From positions 127,077 to 191,076 of the forward strand of contig CAVQGY010000004.1 of assembly GCA_963712165.1 (NCBI GenBank): a stretch of DNA of 64,000 nucleotides, given 5' to 3'. How positions within the stretch are numbered: position 1 is the first letter of the stretch; every line of letters begins with the position of its first letter. The position numbers were made by a program, and so were the translations under genes. Below, piece by piece: positions 16,269-24,200 of this stretch. The notes below the pieces were generated by a model, which made no database searches, was not told where the DNA came from, and was given only the letters and a program-made list of their open reading frames with translations. This DNA comes from B10-G9 sp963712165 (lineage in GTDB: Bacteria > Chloroflexota > Anaerolineae > Anaerolineales > UBA11858).

Positions 16269-17195
16269 ATGCAGCATATTCGCGACCTGAATGATGTAAA
16301 ACTGGAGCGTTCCTGGCTGACCATCGGTAGTTTTGATGGAGTGCACCTGGGGCACAGACATATTATCCATTCTCTGGTCGAAGGAGCCAGAGAGGCAGGA
16401 GTTCCTTCTGTAGTGGTCACTTTCTTCCCCCACCCTCAGTTCATCTTGAGAGGGGAGTCAAGACCTTACTACCTCACACTTCCGGAAAAAAGAGCCCAGC
16501 TGTTGGCTGATTTGGGTGTGGATTATGTATTCACCTATCCTTTTGATCAGCGAGTATCCCGGCTTTCGGCTAGGGAATTTATTTCTGCCCTCTATACAAG
16601 TTTTCAGTTTACGGACCTCTTAATTGGTTATGATTTTGCATTGGGTAAGGATAGAGAAGGGAACAGCAAAAAGCTCCGGAAATTGGGTCAGGATCTGGGA
16701 TATATTGTCCATGTGATTCCATCTCATAAAGTGTCCGGTGAGGTGGTTTCCTCCAGCCGCATCAGGAGTTTGATCCGTGAAGGCGAGGTAGCCACTGCGA
16801 ACACATTATTGGGTTGGGAGTTTAGTATCACCGGCCGGGTCATCAAGGGAGATAACCGGGGAAGAAGCCTTGGTTTTGCCACCTGCAATATGGAAGTCCA
16901 CAGCGAAGTGGTTAATATCAAACCTGGGGTTTATGCCACCAGGGGGATTGTAAAAGGAAAACAATGGCCGGCAGTGACCAATATCGGTTTTCGACCGACA
17001 TTCGGACAGGACCTATCTGCCCCGAGGATCGAAGCCCATTTGCTGGGATTTTCAGGGGATATATATGGCCAGGATGTGGAGCTGTTTTTCGTGGAACGCC
17101 TGCGGGATGAGATGAAGTTCTCCCAGGTGGATGACCTGATCGCCCAAATCGAAGTGGATATCACCAATACCCGCCGTATTCTCGACCAGGATTGA
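16269..17195 (+). CDS. ribF: Bifunctional riboflavin kinase/FAD synthetase
   Basis: 308 residues. The N-terminal nucleotidyltransferase domain has the GSFDGVHLGHRHII motif at about 20 and LLIGYDFALGKDREG near 120, for adenylation of FMN to FAD. The C-terminal riboflavin kinase barrel from about 185 has GDNRGRSLGFATCNM and the NIGFRPTFG element. The product is FMN and FAD, the latter needed by the molybdenum hydroxylase FAD subunits further along. It closes the operon before the separate rpsO promoter. Confidence 0.96.
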   Translation: MQHIRDLNDVKLERSWLTIGSFDGVHLGHRHIIHSLVEGAREAGVPSVVVTFFPHPQFILRGESRPYYLTLPEKRAQLLADLGVDYVFTYPFDQRVSRLSAREFISALYTSFQFTDLLIGYDFALGKDREGNSKKLRKLGQDLGYIVHVIPSHKVSGEVVSSSRIRSLIREGEVATANTLLGWEFSITGRVIKGDNRGRSLGFATCNMEVHSEVVNIKPGVYATRGIVKGKQWPAVTNIGFRPTFGQDLSAPRIEAHLLGFSGDIYGQDVELFFVERLRDEMKFSQVDDLIAQIEVDITNTRRILDQD

Positions 17196-17201
17196 CCATC
17201 C

Positions 17202-17229
17202 TTGCCAACCCAGTCCTCTTTGGTATAAT
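17202..17229 (+). promoter_or_regulatory. Promoter of rpsO
   Basis: TTGCCA (17202-17207), a 16-base spacer and TATAAT (17224-17229), with TGG directly before the -10 box (extended -10). The start site would be near 17236, leaving a leader of about 87 bases. Confidence 0.7.
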
Positions 17230-17235
17230 TTCCGT

Positions 17236-17322
17236 GCTGACTAGACCATTTCGCGGGGTTCCCTGCGAATTCGGAGACCTGCTAGTAGGCATTTATCAAG
17301 AATATAGGAGATAGCAGACGTC
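17236..17322 (+). promoter_or_regulatory. Structured rpsO leader, candidate S15 autoregulatory site
   Basis: A hairpin TTCGCGGG...CCCTGCGAA (17249-17269) is enclosed by CTAG/CTAG (17241-17244 with 17282-17285). A ribosome site AGGAG follows at about 17306. Several S15 proteins repress their own translation by binding such leaders, so that role is likely but not proven; the fold differs from the classical E. coli pseudoknot as far as I can see. Confidence 0.45.
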
Positions 17323-17595
17323 ATGAGCATTGCAAAAGCACAAAAAGAAGAGATCATAAAGGAATATGGCAGACATCAAGATGACACTGGTTCACCCGAG
17401 GTCCAGATCGCGTTGTTGACCACCCGCATATCTGAACTGACAGAACACCTGCAGGATCACACCCATGATGAATCCTCCAGGCGTGGTTTGTTGAAAATGG
17501 TTGGCCAGCGCCGCAGGTTATTGACCTACTTACGGCGGGAAGATTACCAGCGGTATGTGGCAATCACGGATCGTATGGGATTGCGCAGGAAATAA
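17323..17595 (+). CDS. rpsO: 30S ribosomal protein S15
   Basis: 90 residues, the usual length. The conserved S15 elements are present: HQDDTGSPEVQIALLTTRI near 17-35, LTEHLQDHTHD, SRRGLLKMVGQRRRLLTYL, and a basic C-terminus. It binds 16S rRNA in the central domain early in 30S assembly. It has its own promoter and terminator and lies before pnp, the classic rpsO-pnp order. Confidence 0.97.
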   Translation: MSIAKAQKEEIIKEYGRHQDDTGSPEVQIALLTTRISELTEHLQDHTHDESSRRGLLKMVGQRRRLLTYLRREDYQRYVAITDRMGLRRK

Positions 17596-17603
17596 AAGGA
17601 AAA

Positions 17604-17645
17604 AAGCCGAGTGCGCAAGATGCTTTTGCCGCTCGGTTTCTTTTT
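17604..17645 (+). terminator. Terminator after rpsO
   Basis: CCGAG (17607-17611) pairs with CTCGG (17632-17636) around an internal GCAA/TTGC helix. A T-rich tail TTTCTTTTT follows, nine bases after the rpsO stop codon. Confidence 0.75.
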
Positions 17646-17834
17646 GAGCCAGATCAAAAATAACTAGCGCGGCAGGGAAATGCGGTTGTCGGTGCGGCCA
17701 GGTTGTGAAAGTGGGGGTCCCAACCAGAGCGGTTGATCAATTTCTCCCTGAGGAACAGAAAAACTGAATAGCTATATTGATGTACGATTAACTGCTTACT
17801 CAAACGTAGAATGTTATCAAGTCCGTGCATTCTA
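17646..17834. other. Upstream part of the rpsO-pnp intergenic region
   Basis: Together with the flanking elements this is a 324-base gene-free stretch. It contains an inverted repeat GGTTG...CAACC near 17700-17724 and AT-rich sequence around 17765-17815 where a pnp promoter may lie. I could not fix a clear -35/-10 pair and see no ORF. Confidence 0.35.
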
Positions 17835-17893
17835 GTCAGGTTGGGTATTGGGAGGTAATGACAAGGCTTTGTCCCTAGCTCCCAATCCCTGAC
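17835..17893 (+). promoter_or_regulatory. Long stem-loop in the pnp leader
   Basis: GTCAGG...ATTGGGAG on the left arm pairs with CTCCCAAT-CCCTGAC on the right arm (17835-17854 with 17879-17893). An inner GACAA/TTGTC helix surrounds the loop. It ends 14 bases before the pnp ribosome site. In enterobacteria PNPase represses its own mRNA through an RNase III-cleaved leader hairpin; a similar role here is inferred from position only. Confidence 0.5.
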
Positions 17894-17919
17894 CCTATGG
17901 ATGCCGGCAGGAGGTAAAA

Positions 17920-20046
17920 ATGAAACCTGAATCAAAGAAATTTACTGCAGTAGTGGATGGAAAAGAGTTTATCATCGAAACTGGAACCCTGGCTGGACAG
18001 GCAGGGGGAGCAGTAACCGTCCAATTGGGCGAATCGATTATTCTCGGTACCGCCACCATGAACGATAGTGCGCGTGAAGGCGCTGATTTTTTCCCGCTCA
18101 CCGTGAATTATGAAGAGCGCATGTACGCTAATGGTTCCATACCCGGGGGTTTCTTCCGTCGAGAAGGACGCCCTGGTGAGGATGCCACCCTGACGTGCCG
18201 GTTGATCGATCGTCCGCTCAGGCCGTTGTTCCCGAAGGGGATGCGGAATGATGTCCAATTGATCCTCTATGCTCTTTCAGCTGATGACCAGCCACTGGAT
18301 GTTCTCGGTATCAATGCTGCGTCCGCTTCTCTGGTCATCTCTGATATCCCTTGGGATGGCCCGATTGGTGGCATTCGAGTAGGGCGTATTGATGGAAAAT
18401 TCATCGCGTTTCCTTCTTACGAAGAGATCGAGGAATCCGATCTTGATTTGGTGATGGCAGGCAGCCGCGATGCTATCCTGACTGTTGAAAGCAATTCCAA
18501 GGAGCTCCCTGAAGAGGTTATTCTGGAAGCATTGGAATGGGGACAAAATGCCATCCAGCCCTTGATCGAAGCTCAGGAGAAAATGGCCCAGGAGATAGGT
18601 AAGGAAAAGAAACCTATCGTTTCCTTCAATCTCAGTGATGAGTTGAAAGCAGAGGTTGAAGGCAAAGCCCTTTCACCGATAACAGCTATCCTTGAGAAGG
18701 ACCTTGAAAAAGTCGATTTTCGGAAATCTCTGGATGCAGTTCGGGATGAGATTCTGGAATCCTATGCAGAGAATGAAGAGATCGCCTCTGGTGATGTCAA
18801 GGAGGCATTTGAAGCCGCATTGAAGTCCGCCGTTCGTAACCGTATCCTGGAATCTGGAAAACGACCGGACGGCCGCGATCTGACCACTGTCCGCGAAATT
18901 TGGTGTGATGTCAACACCAGCCCGCGACCGCATGGTGTCGGATTATTCACCCGTGGTCAAACCCAGGTGATGACGATGACTACTTTGGGAACGCCGCGTG
19001 ATGCCCAGATGATCGACAACCTGTCACCGACTGACACAAAAAGGTATATGCATCATTATAATTTCCCTCCTTTCTCGGTTGGTGAAGTGCGCTTCCTCCG
19101 GGGAACATCTCGTCGTGAGGTAGGACACGGAGCTCTCGCAGAAAGGGCGCTGATACCTGTTCTCCCAACTGAGGAAGATTTTCCTTACACCATGAGATTG
19201 GTATCTGAAGTGTTGTCCTCTAATGGATCTTCTTCCATGGCATCTGTGTGTGGATCCACATTATCCCTGATGGATACAGGTGTGCCCATCAAGGCGCCAG
19301 TGGCAGGTGTTGCCATGGGTCTGGTCAAAGAAGGTGATCGTTATGCGATCCTGACCGATATTCAGGGCTTGGAAGACCATATTGGGGATATGGATTTCAA
19401 AGTCGCTGGTACTGACACTGGAATCACTGCATTGCAAATGGATATCAAATTAAAAGGTCTCTCCTCACAGGTTATGGCTGAGGCCCTTGAACATGCAAAA
19501 ACTGCCAGATCTTTTATCATGAGCAAGATGCTGGAAACCATCTCGGAACCGCGGGAGGACCTCAAACCCCATGTGCCGCGCATCCAGGCTATTCGCATCC
19601 CAGTTGATAAAATCGGTGCCATTATTGGCCCGGGTGGCAAGACCATCCGCGAGATCCAGGAACAGACAGGCGCCAAGATCGACATTGATGATGAAGGTTT
19701 GGTTTACATCGCATCAGACAATGCAGAAAGCGCTCGCATGGCCCAGGAGCGGATCGTGGGCTTGACCGCGACACCTGAGGTTGGACGAATCTACACTGGC
19801 CGTGTAGTTGGTATTAAAACCTTTGGTGCCTTTGTAGAAATTCTCCCGGGTATTGATGGACTGGTCCATATATCCCAGCTGGAAAGCAGCCATGTCAAGA
19901 ATGTTGAAGACGTGGTTGAGTTCGGTGACGAGATCACCGTGATGGTAACGGATATAAGCAAAGACGGAAAGATCCGCCTGTCCAGGCAAGCTGTGCTGGA
20001 AGGATGGTCCCTTGAGGAAGCACAACAAGCTGACCGGAAGAAGTAG
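17920..20046 (+). CDS. pnp: Polyribonucleotide nucleotidyltransferase (PNPase)
   Basis: 708 residues, the standard length. There are two RNase PH-type domains, the first near 10-140 and the second near 310-540. The second carries the catalytic region PTDTKRYMHHYNFPPFSVGE and GSSSMASVCGSTLSLMDTGVP. A KH domain follows near 555-615 (IGAIIGPGGKTIREIQEQTG) and an S1 domain near 620-690 (GRVVGIKTFGAFVEILPGIDG). It degrades RNA phosphorolytically from the 3' end. The ribosome site GGCAGGAGG lies seven bases upstream, and the gene ends at its own terminator. Confidence 0.97.
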   Translation: MKPESKKFTAVVDGKEFIIETGTLAGQAGGAVTVQLGESIILGTATMNDSAREGADFFPLTVNYEERMYANGSIPGGFFRREGRPGEDATLTCRLIDRPLRPLFPKGMRNDVQLILYALSADDQPLDVLGINAASASLVISDIPWDGPIGGIRVGRIDGKFIAFPSYEEIEESDLDLVMAGSRDAILTVESNSKELPEEVILEALEWGQNAIQPLIEAQEKMAQEIGKEKKPIVSFNLSDELKAEVEGKALSPITAILEKDLEKVDFRKSLDAVRDEILESYAENEEIASGDVKEAFEAALKSAVRNRILESGKRPDGRDLTTVREIWCDVNTSPRPHGVGLFTRGQTQVMTMTTLGTPRDAQMIDNLSPTDTKRYMHHYNFPPFSVGEVRFLRGTSRREVGHGALAERALIPVLPTEEDFPYTMRLVSEVLSSNGSSSMASVCGSTLSLMDTGVPIKAPVAGVAMGLVKEGDRYAILTDIQGLEDHIGDMDFKVAGTDTGITALQMDIKLKGLSSQVMAEALEHAKTARSFIMSKMLETISEPREDLKPHVPRIQAIRIPVDKIGAIIGPGGKTIREIQEQTGAKIDIDDEGLVYIASDNAESARMAQERIVGLTATPEVGRIYTGRVVGIKTFGAFVEILPGIDGLVHISQLESSHVKNVEDVVEFGDEITVMVTDISKDGKIRLSRQAVLEGWSLEEAQQADRKK

Positions 20047-20070
20047 CCCTTCAAGCTCAGTACAATATAA

Positions 20071-20100
20071 GATCCGGCAGGTTGCCTGCCGGGTCTTTTT
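20071..20100 (+). terminator. Terminator after pnp
   Basis: A GC-rich stem CCGGCAGG/CCTGCCGG with flanking GA/TC pairs and a TTTTT tail, 25 bases after the pnp stop. Confidence 0.85.
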
Positions 20101-20255
20101 ATTGATATGAAATAGAACTGGCAGCTGAATGATGTATAAATATAATATAAAAAATGCGAAAAAAACGAGAGTGAAGCACTGATTTACCTATAAATTTGGT
20201 AAAATGTCCACGTGGTATTGTCGTCTAATGAAAGAAGGAAATAAGGAGTGATATT

Positions 20256-20543
20256 ATGGCGAAAAAAGAATTAGGAATCAAACCTCTAGGCGCCCGTGTT
20301 GTCATTCAACCGGTCGAAGAAGAGAACCGCACAGGTAGTGGTCTGTACATTCCCGATACTGCCAAGGAAAAACCCCAGACCGGTATCGTTGTTGCAGTTG
20401 GTGAAAGCACAGAAGATGTCACGATCACTGTCAAAGTTGGCGATAAAGTCCTTTTCCCGAAATATACCGGCACTGAGATCAAGCTGGGCGGTGAAGACTA
20501 CAATATTATGGACTTTGAAAAAGTCCTGGCCGTGCTTGACTGA
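20256..20543 (+). CDS. groES: Co-chaperonin GroES
   Basis: 95 residues of the Cpn10 family: IKPLGARVVIQPVEEE at the N-terminus, then a mobile loop (NRTGSGLYIPDTAKEKPQTG) that contacts GroEL. GIVVAVGES, VKVGDKVLFPKYTGTEI and a C-terminal ILAVL-like end follow. It caps the GroEL folding chamber. Oddly, no groEL follows; trxB begins five bases after the stop. A TGGTAAAAT (extended -10-like) sequence near 20197-20205 may be its promoter; no CIRCE inverted repeat is evident in the leader. Confidence 0.95.
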   Translation: MAKKELGIKPLGARVVIQPVEEENRTGSGLYIPDTAKEKPQTGIVVAVGESTEDVTITVKVGDKVLFPKYTGTEIKLGGEDYNIMDFEKVLAVLD

Positions 20544-20548
20544 TCCGA

Positions 20549-21487
20549 ATGATGTCTGATTCTCCTGAGAAGATCCATCAGTGTTTGATCATTGGATCCG
20601 GCCCTGCTGGTTTGTCCGCAGCCTTATATGCTGCCCGGGCAGATCTGGCCCCTGTTGTTCTCTCAGGTATGGATCTGGGGGGTCAGGTCTCCAAAACCGA
20701 TGCGATTGAGAATTACCCCGGTTTTCCGGACGGTATCCAGGGACCTGAATTGGTTGCTGTTTTTCAGCAGCAGGCAGAGAGGTTTGGGGCAGAAATCGTG
20801 TTCGATTCCGCTACAGCGGTCGATCTATCCGAACGTCCTTTTAAAATAACCACTTACGGCGGAGAATACCTGGCTGAGTCCCTGATCATCGCGACGGGTG
20901 CCTCCGTTCGTGAATTAGGTATTCCCGGAGAGAAAGAATTCACAGGGAAGGGTGTTTCGTATTGTGCTACCTGTGATGGACACTTCTTCAAAGAAAAGGA
21001 TTTGATAGTGGTTGGCGGCGGGGACAGTGCTCTGAAAGAAAGCATTTTCCTGACCCGCTTTGCCAAATCCGTAACCATCGTGCATCGCCGGGACGAGCTC
21101 CGCGGGGGGGTTTATTTAGCCAAGAAAGCCAAAGCCAACCCAAAGATCCAATTCCTCTGGGACTCAGTTGTGACCGAAATCATCGGTGAAGGCACGGTCA
21201 ATTCTGCGCGAGTGAAAAATGTAAAAACCGGGCAGGAAGAAATCCGTGAGATTGATGGAGTTTTCATCTTCATAGGCCATGATCCCAATACTGAGATGTT
21301 CAAGGATCAGCTGGAAACCGATGAAAGTGGTTACCTGGTGCTTGACCAGCATATGCACACGAATGTACCCGGTGTGTTCGCTGCCGGTGAGGTCGGTGAT
21401 CCCCATTTCCAGCAGGTGATTTTCTCTGCCGGGATGGGTGCAGCTGCAGCGATGGAAGCGACAGAGTTCCTGGAAGATGAGAGTTAA
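20549..21487 (+). CDS. trxB: Thioredoxin reductase
   Basis: 312 residues. The FAD-binding GSGPAGLSAALYAARA is near 14-29 and the redox-active CATCDG near 140. The NADPH-binding GGGDSALKE is near 157, with HRRDELRG after it, a pattern that favours NADPH. The C-terminal FAD element GVFAAGEVGD completes the fold. It reduces thioredoxin. Two adjacent ATGs (20549 and 20552) follow groES directly without a clear ribosome site, so translation may be coupled to groES. No thioredoxin gene is nearby. Confidence 0.93.
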   Translation: MMSDSPEKIHQCLIIGSGPAGLSAALYAARADLAPVVLSGMDLGGQVSKTDAIENYPGFPDGIQGPELVAVFQQQAERFGAEIVFDSATAVDLSERPFKITTYGGEYLAESLIIATGASVRELGIPGEKEFTGKGVSYCATCDGHFFKEKDLIVVGGGDSALKESIFLTRFAKSVTIVHRRDELRGGVYLAKKAKANPKIQFLWDSVVTEIIGEGTVNSARVKNVKTGQEEIREIDGVFIFIGHDPNTEMFKDQLETDESGYLVLDQHMHTNVPGVFAAGEVGDPHFQQVIFSAGMGAAAAMEATEFLEDES

Positions 21488-21544
21488 TGGATGATCTAGG
21501 ATACGGTTTCCTTTAAGGAAATCAATTCCATTTTTCAATAATAA

Positions 21545-21571
21545 AAAGCGGTGTTCAGAGAACACCGCTTT
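21545..21571. terminator. Convergent terminator hairpin 1
   Basis: A perfect 12-bp stem AAAGCGGTGTTC/GAACACCGCTTT with a three-base loop lies between convergent trxB and the DUF1385 gene. The plus-side tail is T-rich (TCTGTATTTC); the minus side has TTTTTAT. Confidence 0.8.
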
Positions 21572-21583
21572 CTGTATTTCTTA

Positions 21584-21623
21584 ACAAGGGATTGAATCCT
21601 TTCAATAGGATTCAATCCCTTGT
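21584..21623. terminator. Convergent terminator hairpin 2, 17-bp perfect stem
   Basis: ACAAGGGATTGAATCCT pairs perfectly with its complement across a six-base loop. The stem ends one base before the stop codon of the minus-strand gene. It has no long T run on either strand, so it may protect the 3' end or act with hairpin 1 rather than terminate alone. Confidence 0.6.
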
Positions 21624-21624
21624 A

Positions 21625-22509
21625 TTATGATTCTTCCAGTTCCCGCATGGCATTAAAGGCAGCAATACTGACTTCAATAATCTCCAGGGAGGGTTCATTG
21701 GTTGTCAGGTGCTGCAGTGCCAAATTAGGTTTTACGAGTACTTTGACCAATGGACGATGGATGTTCTTAGCAGTCCACTGGAGGTATTCGTAGGCAATTC
21801 CTGCCAGGACTGGCAGCAGCAGCACACGGGTGAGTAGTCGCCAGAGCAAGGTCATTGGTCCCAGGGCGGTAAATAACAGGATTGAGATCAAAACAACGAT
21901 CAGCAGGAATGCAGTCCCGCAGCGGGGATGTTCCAAACTGTATTTTTTTACAGTTTCAGGGTCAAGTTTCGCGCTGTCCTCAAAAGCATTGATCACTTTG
22001 TGTTCCGCGCCATGATAGGAGAATACACGTTTTATCTCTTCCATCTGGCCAATTCCCCACATATAAACAATCAGAAAGACCAATCGAAGGGATCCTTCCA
22101 GCAGATTGCCAACCCAGGGTTTCCAATCAAGGTAGCGTTCTACAGCCTGACCAACCCCGGCGGGGATGAGGAAGAAGATCAAGATCGCAATTATTATGGA
22201 GAGGGCGAAAGTGAAGAATAGACCCATCCCTTCCAGTTGTTCATCCTCCCCGGTTTGAGTATTGGCAGATATGGTCAAGGCACGCATACCCAGGATCAAA
22301 GCATCGTTGAGGCCAATCAAACCCCGCAAGAAGGGGATCTTCATGATCCTGCTCTGATAGATGTTGCTCAATTCCTCGGTATGAATGGCGATCTCCCCAT
22401 CAGGAGTGCGCATGGCAATTGCAGCGGCTTTTTTACCGCGCATCATCACACCTTCAATGACTGCCTGGCCGCCATAATTCGGCAATTTCGTTGTCGATTC
22501 TGAACTCAT
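21625..22509 (-). CDS. DUF1385 family membrane protein (YqhQ-like)
   Basis: 294 residues with the family signature GGQAVIEGVMMRG at 14-26. About four hydrophobic segments follow, the first near 100-125. The conserved middle motif is YHGAEHKVINAFE near 165, followed by HPRCGTAFLLIV. This matches DUF1385/YqhQ, a widespread integral membrane family without an established reaction. Its start overlaps the dipeptidase stop by one base (TAATG), so the two are a coupled pair. Confidence 0.9.
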   Translation of the reverse strand: MSSESTTKLPNYGGQAVIEGVMMRGKKAAAIAMRTPDGEIAIHTEELSNIYQSRIMKIPFLRGLIGLNDALILGMRALTISANTQTGEDEQLEGMGLFFTFALSIIIAILIFFLIPAGVGQAVERYLDWKPWVGNLLEGSLRLVFLIVYMWGIGQMEEIKRVFSYHGAEHKVINAFEDSAKLDPETVKKYSLEHPRCGTAFLLIVVLISILLFTALGPMTLLWRLLTRVLLLPVLAGIAYEYLQWTAKNIHRPLVKVLVKPNLALQHLTTNEPSLEIIEVSIAAFNAMRELEES

Positions 22510-23882
22510 TATATTAGATTGAAGAAGAAATGTATCAGGGCTTCAATTCCCTTATAAAAGGTTGGCAGATGGATCTTTTCGTTGGGTCCATGCATATTAT
22601 CGCTGGGCAAACCGAACCCGATATTGACAGAGTCCACACCCAAAGTTTGTTGGATATGCACGACAACCGGTACACTGCCGCCCTCACGCTTGAAAATAGG
22701 CCGTTTACCCCAGGTTGCTTCTGCAGCCTGGACATAAGCCTCGATCCATTTAGATTTACGATCGCTTAAGGATGGAAAATCCTTTGACATTTGGATCAGC
22801 TTCCAAGTTACTGTCTCGGGTGCGTTTTCTGCCAGGTAGGTTTTGAATTGTTCGTAAACCTCGATTGGATCCTGATCCGCGATCAACCGGCAGGAAACCT
22901 TAGCCATGGCATAGGCTGGCAAAACAGTCTTCTGTCCTTCACCTATGAAACCGGAGTAAAGTCCATTTATTTCCAGGGTAGGTCGGGCTCCGGTTCGCTC
23001 TACAGCCGTATAACCTTCTTCGCCGAAAAGGGCTTTCACTCCGCCCTGTTCCAGGTAAAATTTCTCATCGATAGGCAGCTTGCTAAGTTCTTTTCTCTCT
23101 TCCTCATCCAGCGGTTGAACCCGGTCGTAGAATCCGGGCAGGGTCACCCTGCCTTTTTCATCATGCAGTCCGGAGAGCAGGTCTGCCATCACCTGGGCTG
23201 GATTATGGATCGCTCCCCCGAATGTTCCTGAATGCATATCCTGTTTGGGGCCCTGAACCCGGAGTTCAAAATAAGCGATTCCCCGCAAGGCATAGGTAAC
23301 GGTTGGTAGATCCGGGGCCTGCATCCCTGTATCAGGGTTTAAGAAGAAATCACATTTGAGTTTCTCGGCGTTATTCTTGATGAACTCCTCGATATAAGAG
23401 CCTCCGATCTCCTCCTCTCCTTCAATCAGGAATTTGATATTGACTGGAAGGTCGCCTGTCTCCCGGATAGCCTGGATTGCGCTGAAGGTGGCGATGATCT
23501 GCCCTTTCATATCAGTCGCGCCTCGGGCGTAAAGGTTATCGCCCTTTTCAGTTGGGGTGAAAGGATCAGTTTTCCATTCATCCAGTGGGTCTTCTGGCTG
23601 AACATCATAGTGGCCGTAGATCAGGACAGTTGGGTGGTCCTTTCCTGCAGAGAGGTTCTCAGCATAGACGATGGGATGCCGCGGTGTAGGGTGGATCTCC
23701 ACCGTTTCCATTCCCAATGCGATCAATTCCTTTTTGAGCCATTCCGCGGCTTTCTTTATCTCTCCTGCTCGTTCCGGATCTGTGGAGACGGATGGGATTG
23801 AAATAAGCTCCATCATCTTTTCGAGTGCCTGATCCTTATGCTCCTGGGTATATACGAGCGCGTTTTCCCGGTGTCCTGCCAT
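22509..23882 (-). CDS. M20-family dipeptidase
   Basis: 457 residues from the ATG at 23882, with GGGAGG nine bases upstream; a longer frame from 23972 has no ribosome site. It is a zinc-dependent M20/M28-type peptidase of the CNDP/DapE-like dipeptidase group. LIYGHYDVQP holds the first metal ligands (His, Asp), DDLYARGATDMKGQI-like sequence comes near 118, and EGEEEIGG holds the catalytic and metal Glu. The C-terminal EGGSVPVV and LPSDNMHGPNEKI complete the site. It probably hydrolyses di- or acylated peptides in the cytoplasm. It forms an operon with the DUF1385 protein and is divergent from the molybdenum hydroxylase operon. Confidence 0.9.
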   Translation of the reverse strand: MAGHRENALVYTQEHKDQALEKMMELISIPSVSTDPERAGEIKKAAEWLKKELIALGMETVEIHPTPRHPIVYAENLSAGKDHPTVLIYGHYDVQPEDPLDEWKTDPFTPTEKGDNLYARGATDMKGQIIATFSAIQAIRETGDLPVNIKFLIEGEEEIGGSYIEEFIKNNAEKLKCDFFLNPDTGMQAPDLPTVTYALRGIAYFELRVQGPKQDMHSGTFGGAIHNPAQVMADLLSGLHDEKGRVTLPGFYDRVQPLDEEERKELSKLPIDEKFYLEQGGVKALFGEEGYTAVERTGARPTLEINGLYSGFIGEGQKTVLPAYAMAKVSCRLIADQDPIEVYEQFKTYLAENAPETVTWKLIQMSKDFPSLSDRKSKWIEAYVQAAEATWGKRPIFKREGGSVPVVVHIQQTLGVDSVNIGFGLPSDNMHGPNEKIHLPTFYKGIEALIHFFFNLI

Positions 23883-24008
23883 GAGGTTGTTCCTCCCTGT
23901 TCTTGTTTCAGTTTTAGTCCACTGGGTAGATTTTACCGCAGTCACGGGAGAGTGGGTACTGGGATTAGGCAAAAGTGAAGTTTCTATACAAGATGAGGGT
24001 ATCTTGAT

Positions 24009-24043
24009 GCGATCAATGCGCGATCATGCATATCATGTATAAT
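24009..24043 (+). promoter_or_regulatory. Promoter with direct-repeat operator before the first Mo hydroxylase operon
   Basis: TATAAT at 24038-24043 gives an expected start near 24050. Just upstream, GCGATCA occurs twice exactly 11 bases apart (24009-24015 and 24020-24026), one helical turn, in the -35 region, which itself lacks a good hexamer. This resembles an activator or repressor site for the operon. Confidence 0.45.
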
Positions 24044-24062
24044 GATTGTCACCTGTTTTCTT

Positions 24063-24183
24063 GATATTGATATTATTCTAGAGAAAGGTTTGCTTGTCCG
24101 GGGAAGATCCGCAGGTAAAATAGAACTGTAAACCTATCCTGAACAATGGTGCTTCCAGGAATGTGGGCAAGAGACCCGATATC
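24063..24183 (+). promoter_or_regulatory. Conserved leader RNA element, copy 1 (unassigned class)
   Basis: Starts about 13 bases after the predicted transcription start and ends 17 bases before the start codon at 24201. The outer helix pairs GATATTG (24063-24069) with CGATATC (24177-24183). An inner helix pairs GGAAG (24102-24106) with CTTCC (24152-24156). CTTGTCC (24093-24099) can pair with GGGCAAG (24165-24171). The core GTGCTTCC, eight bases, then GGGCAAGAGAC and CCGAT matches the copy at 27965-28060. The ribosome site AAGGA follows at once, so it could control translation. I do not recognise the class. Confidence 0.6.
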
Positions 24184-24200
24184 TAAGTAAGGATTTTTCT

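Noticed and set aside
22509..23882. Assignment of the M20 peptidase as YgeY of the urate degradation cluster
   Set aside because: Length and motifs fit CNDP/DapE-like dipeptidases better, and it is transcribed away from the hydroxylase genes in a pair with DUF1385.
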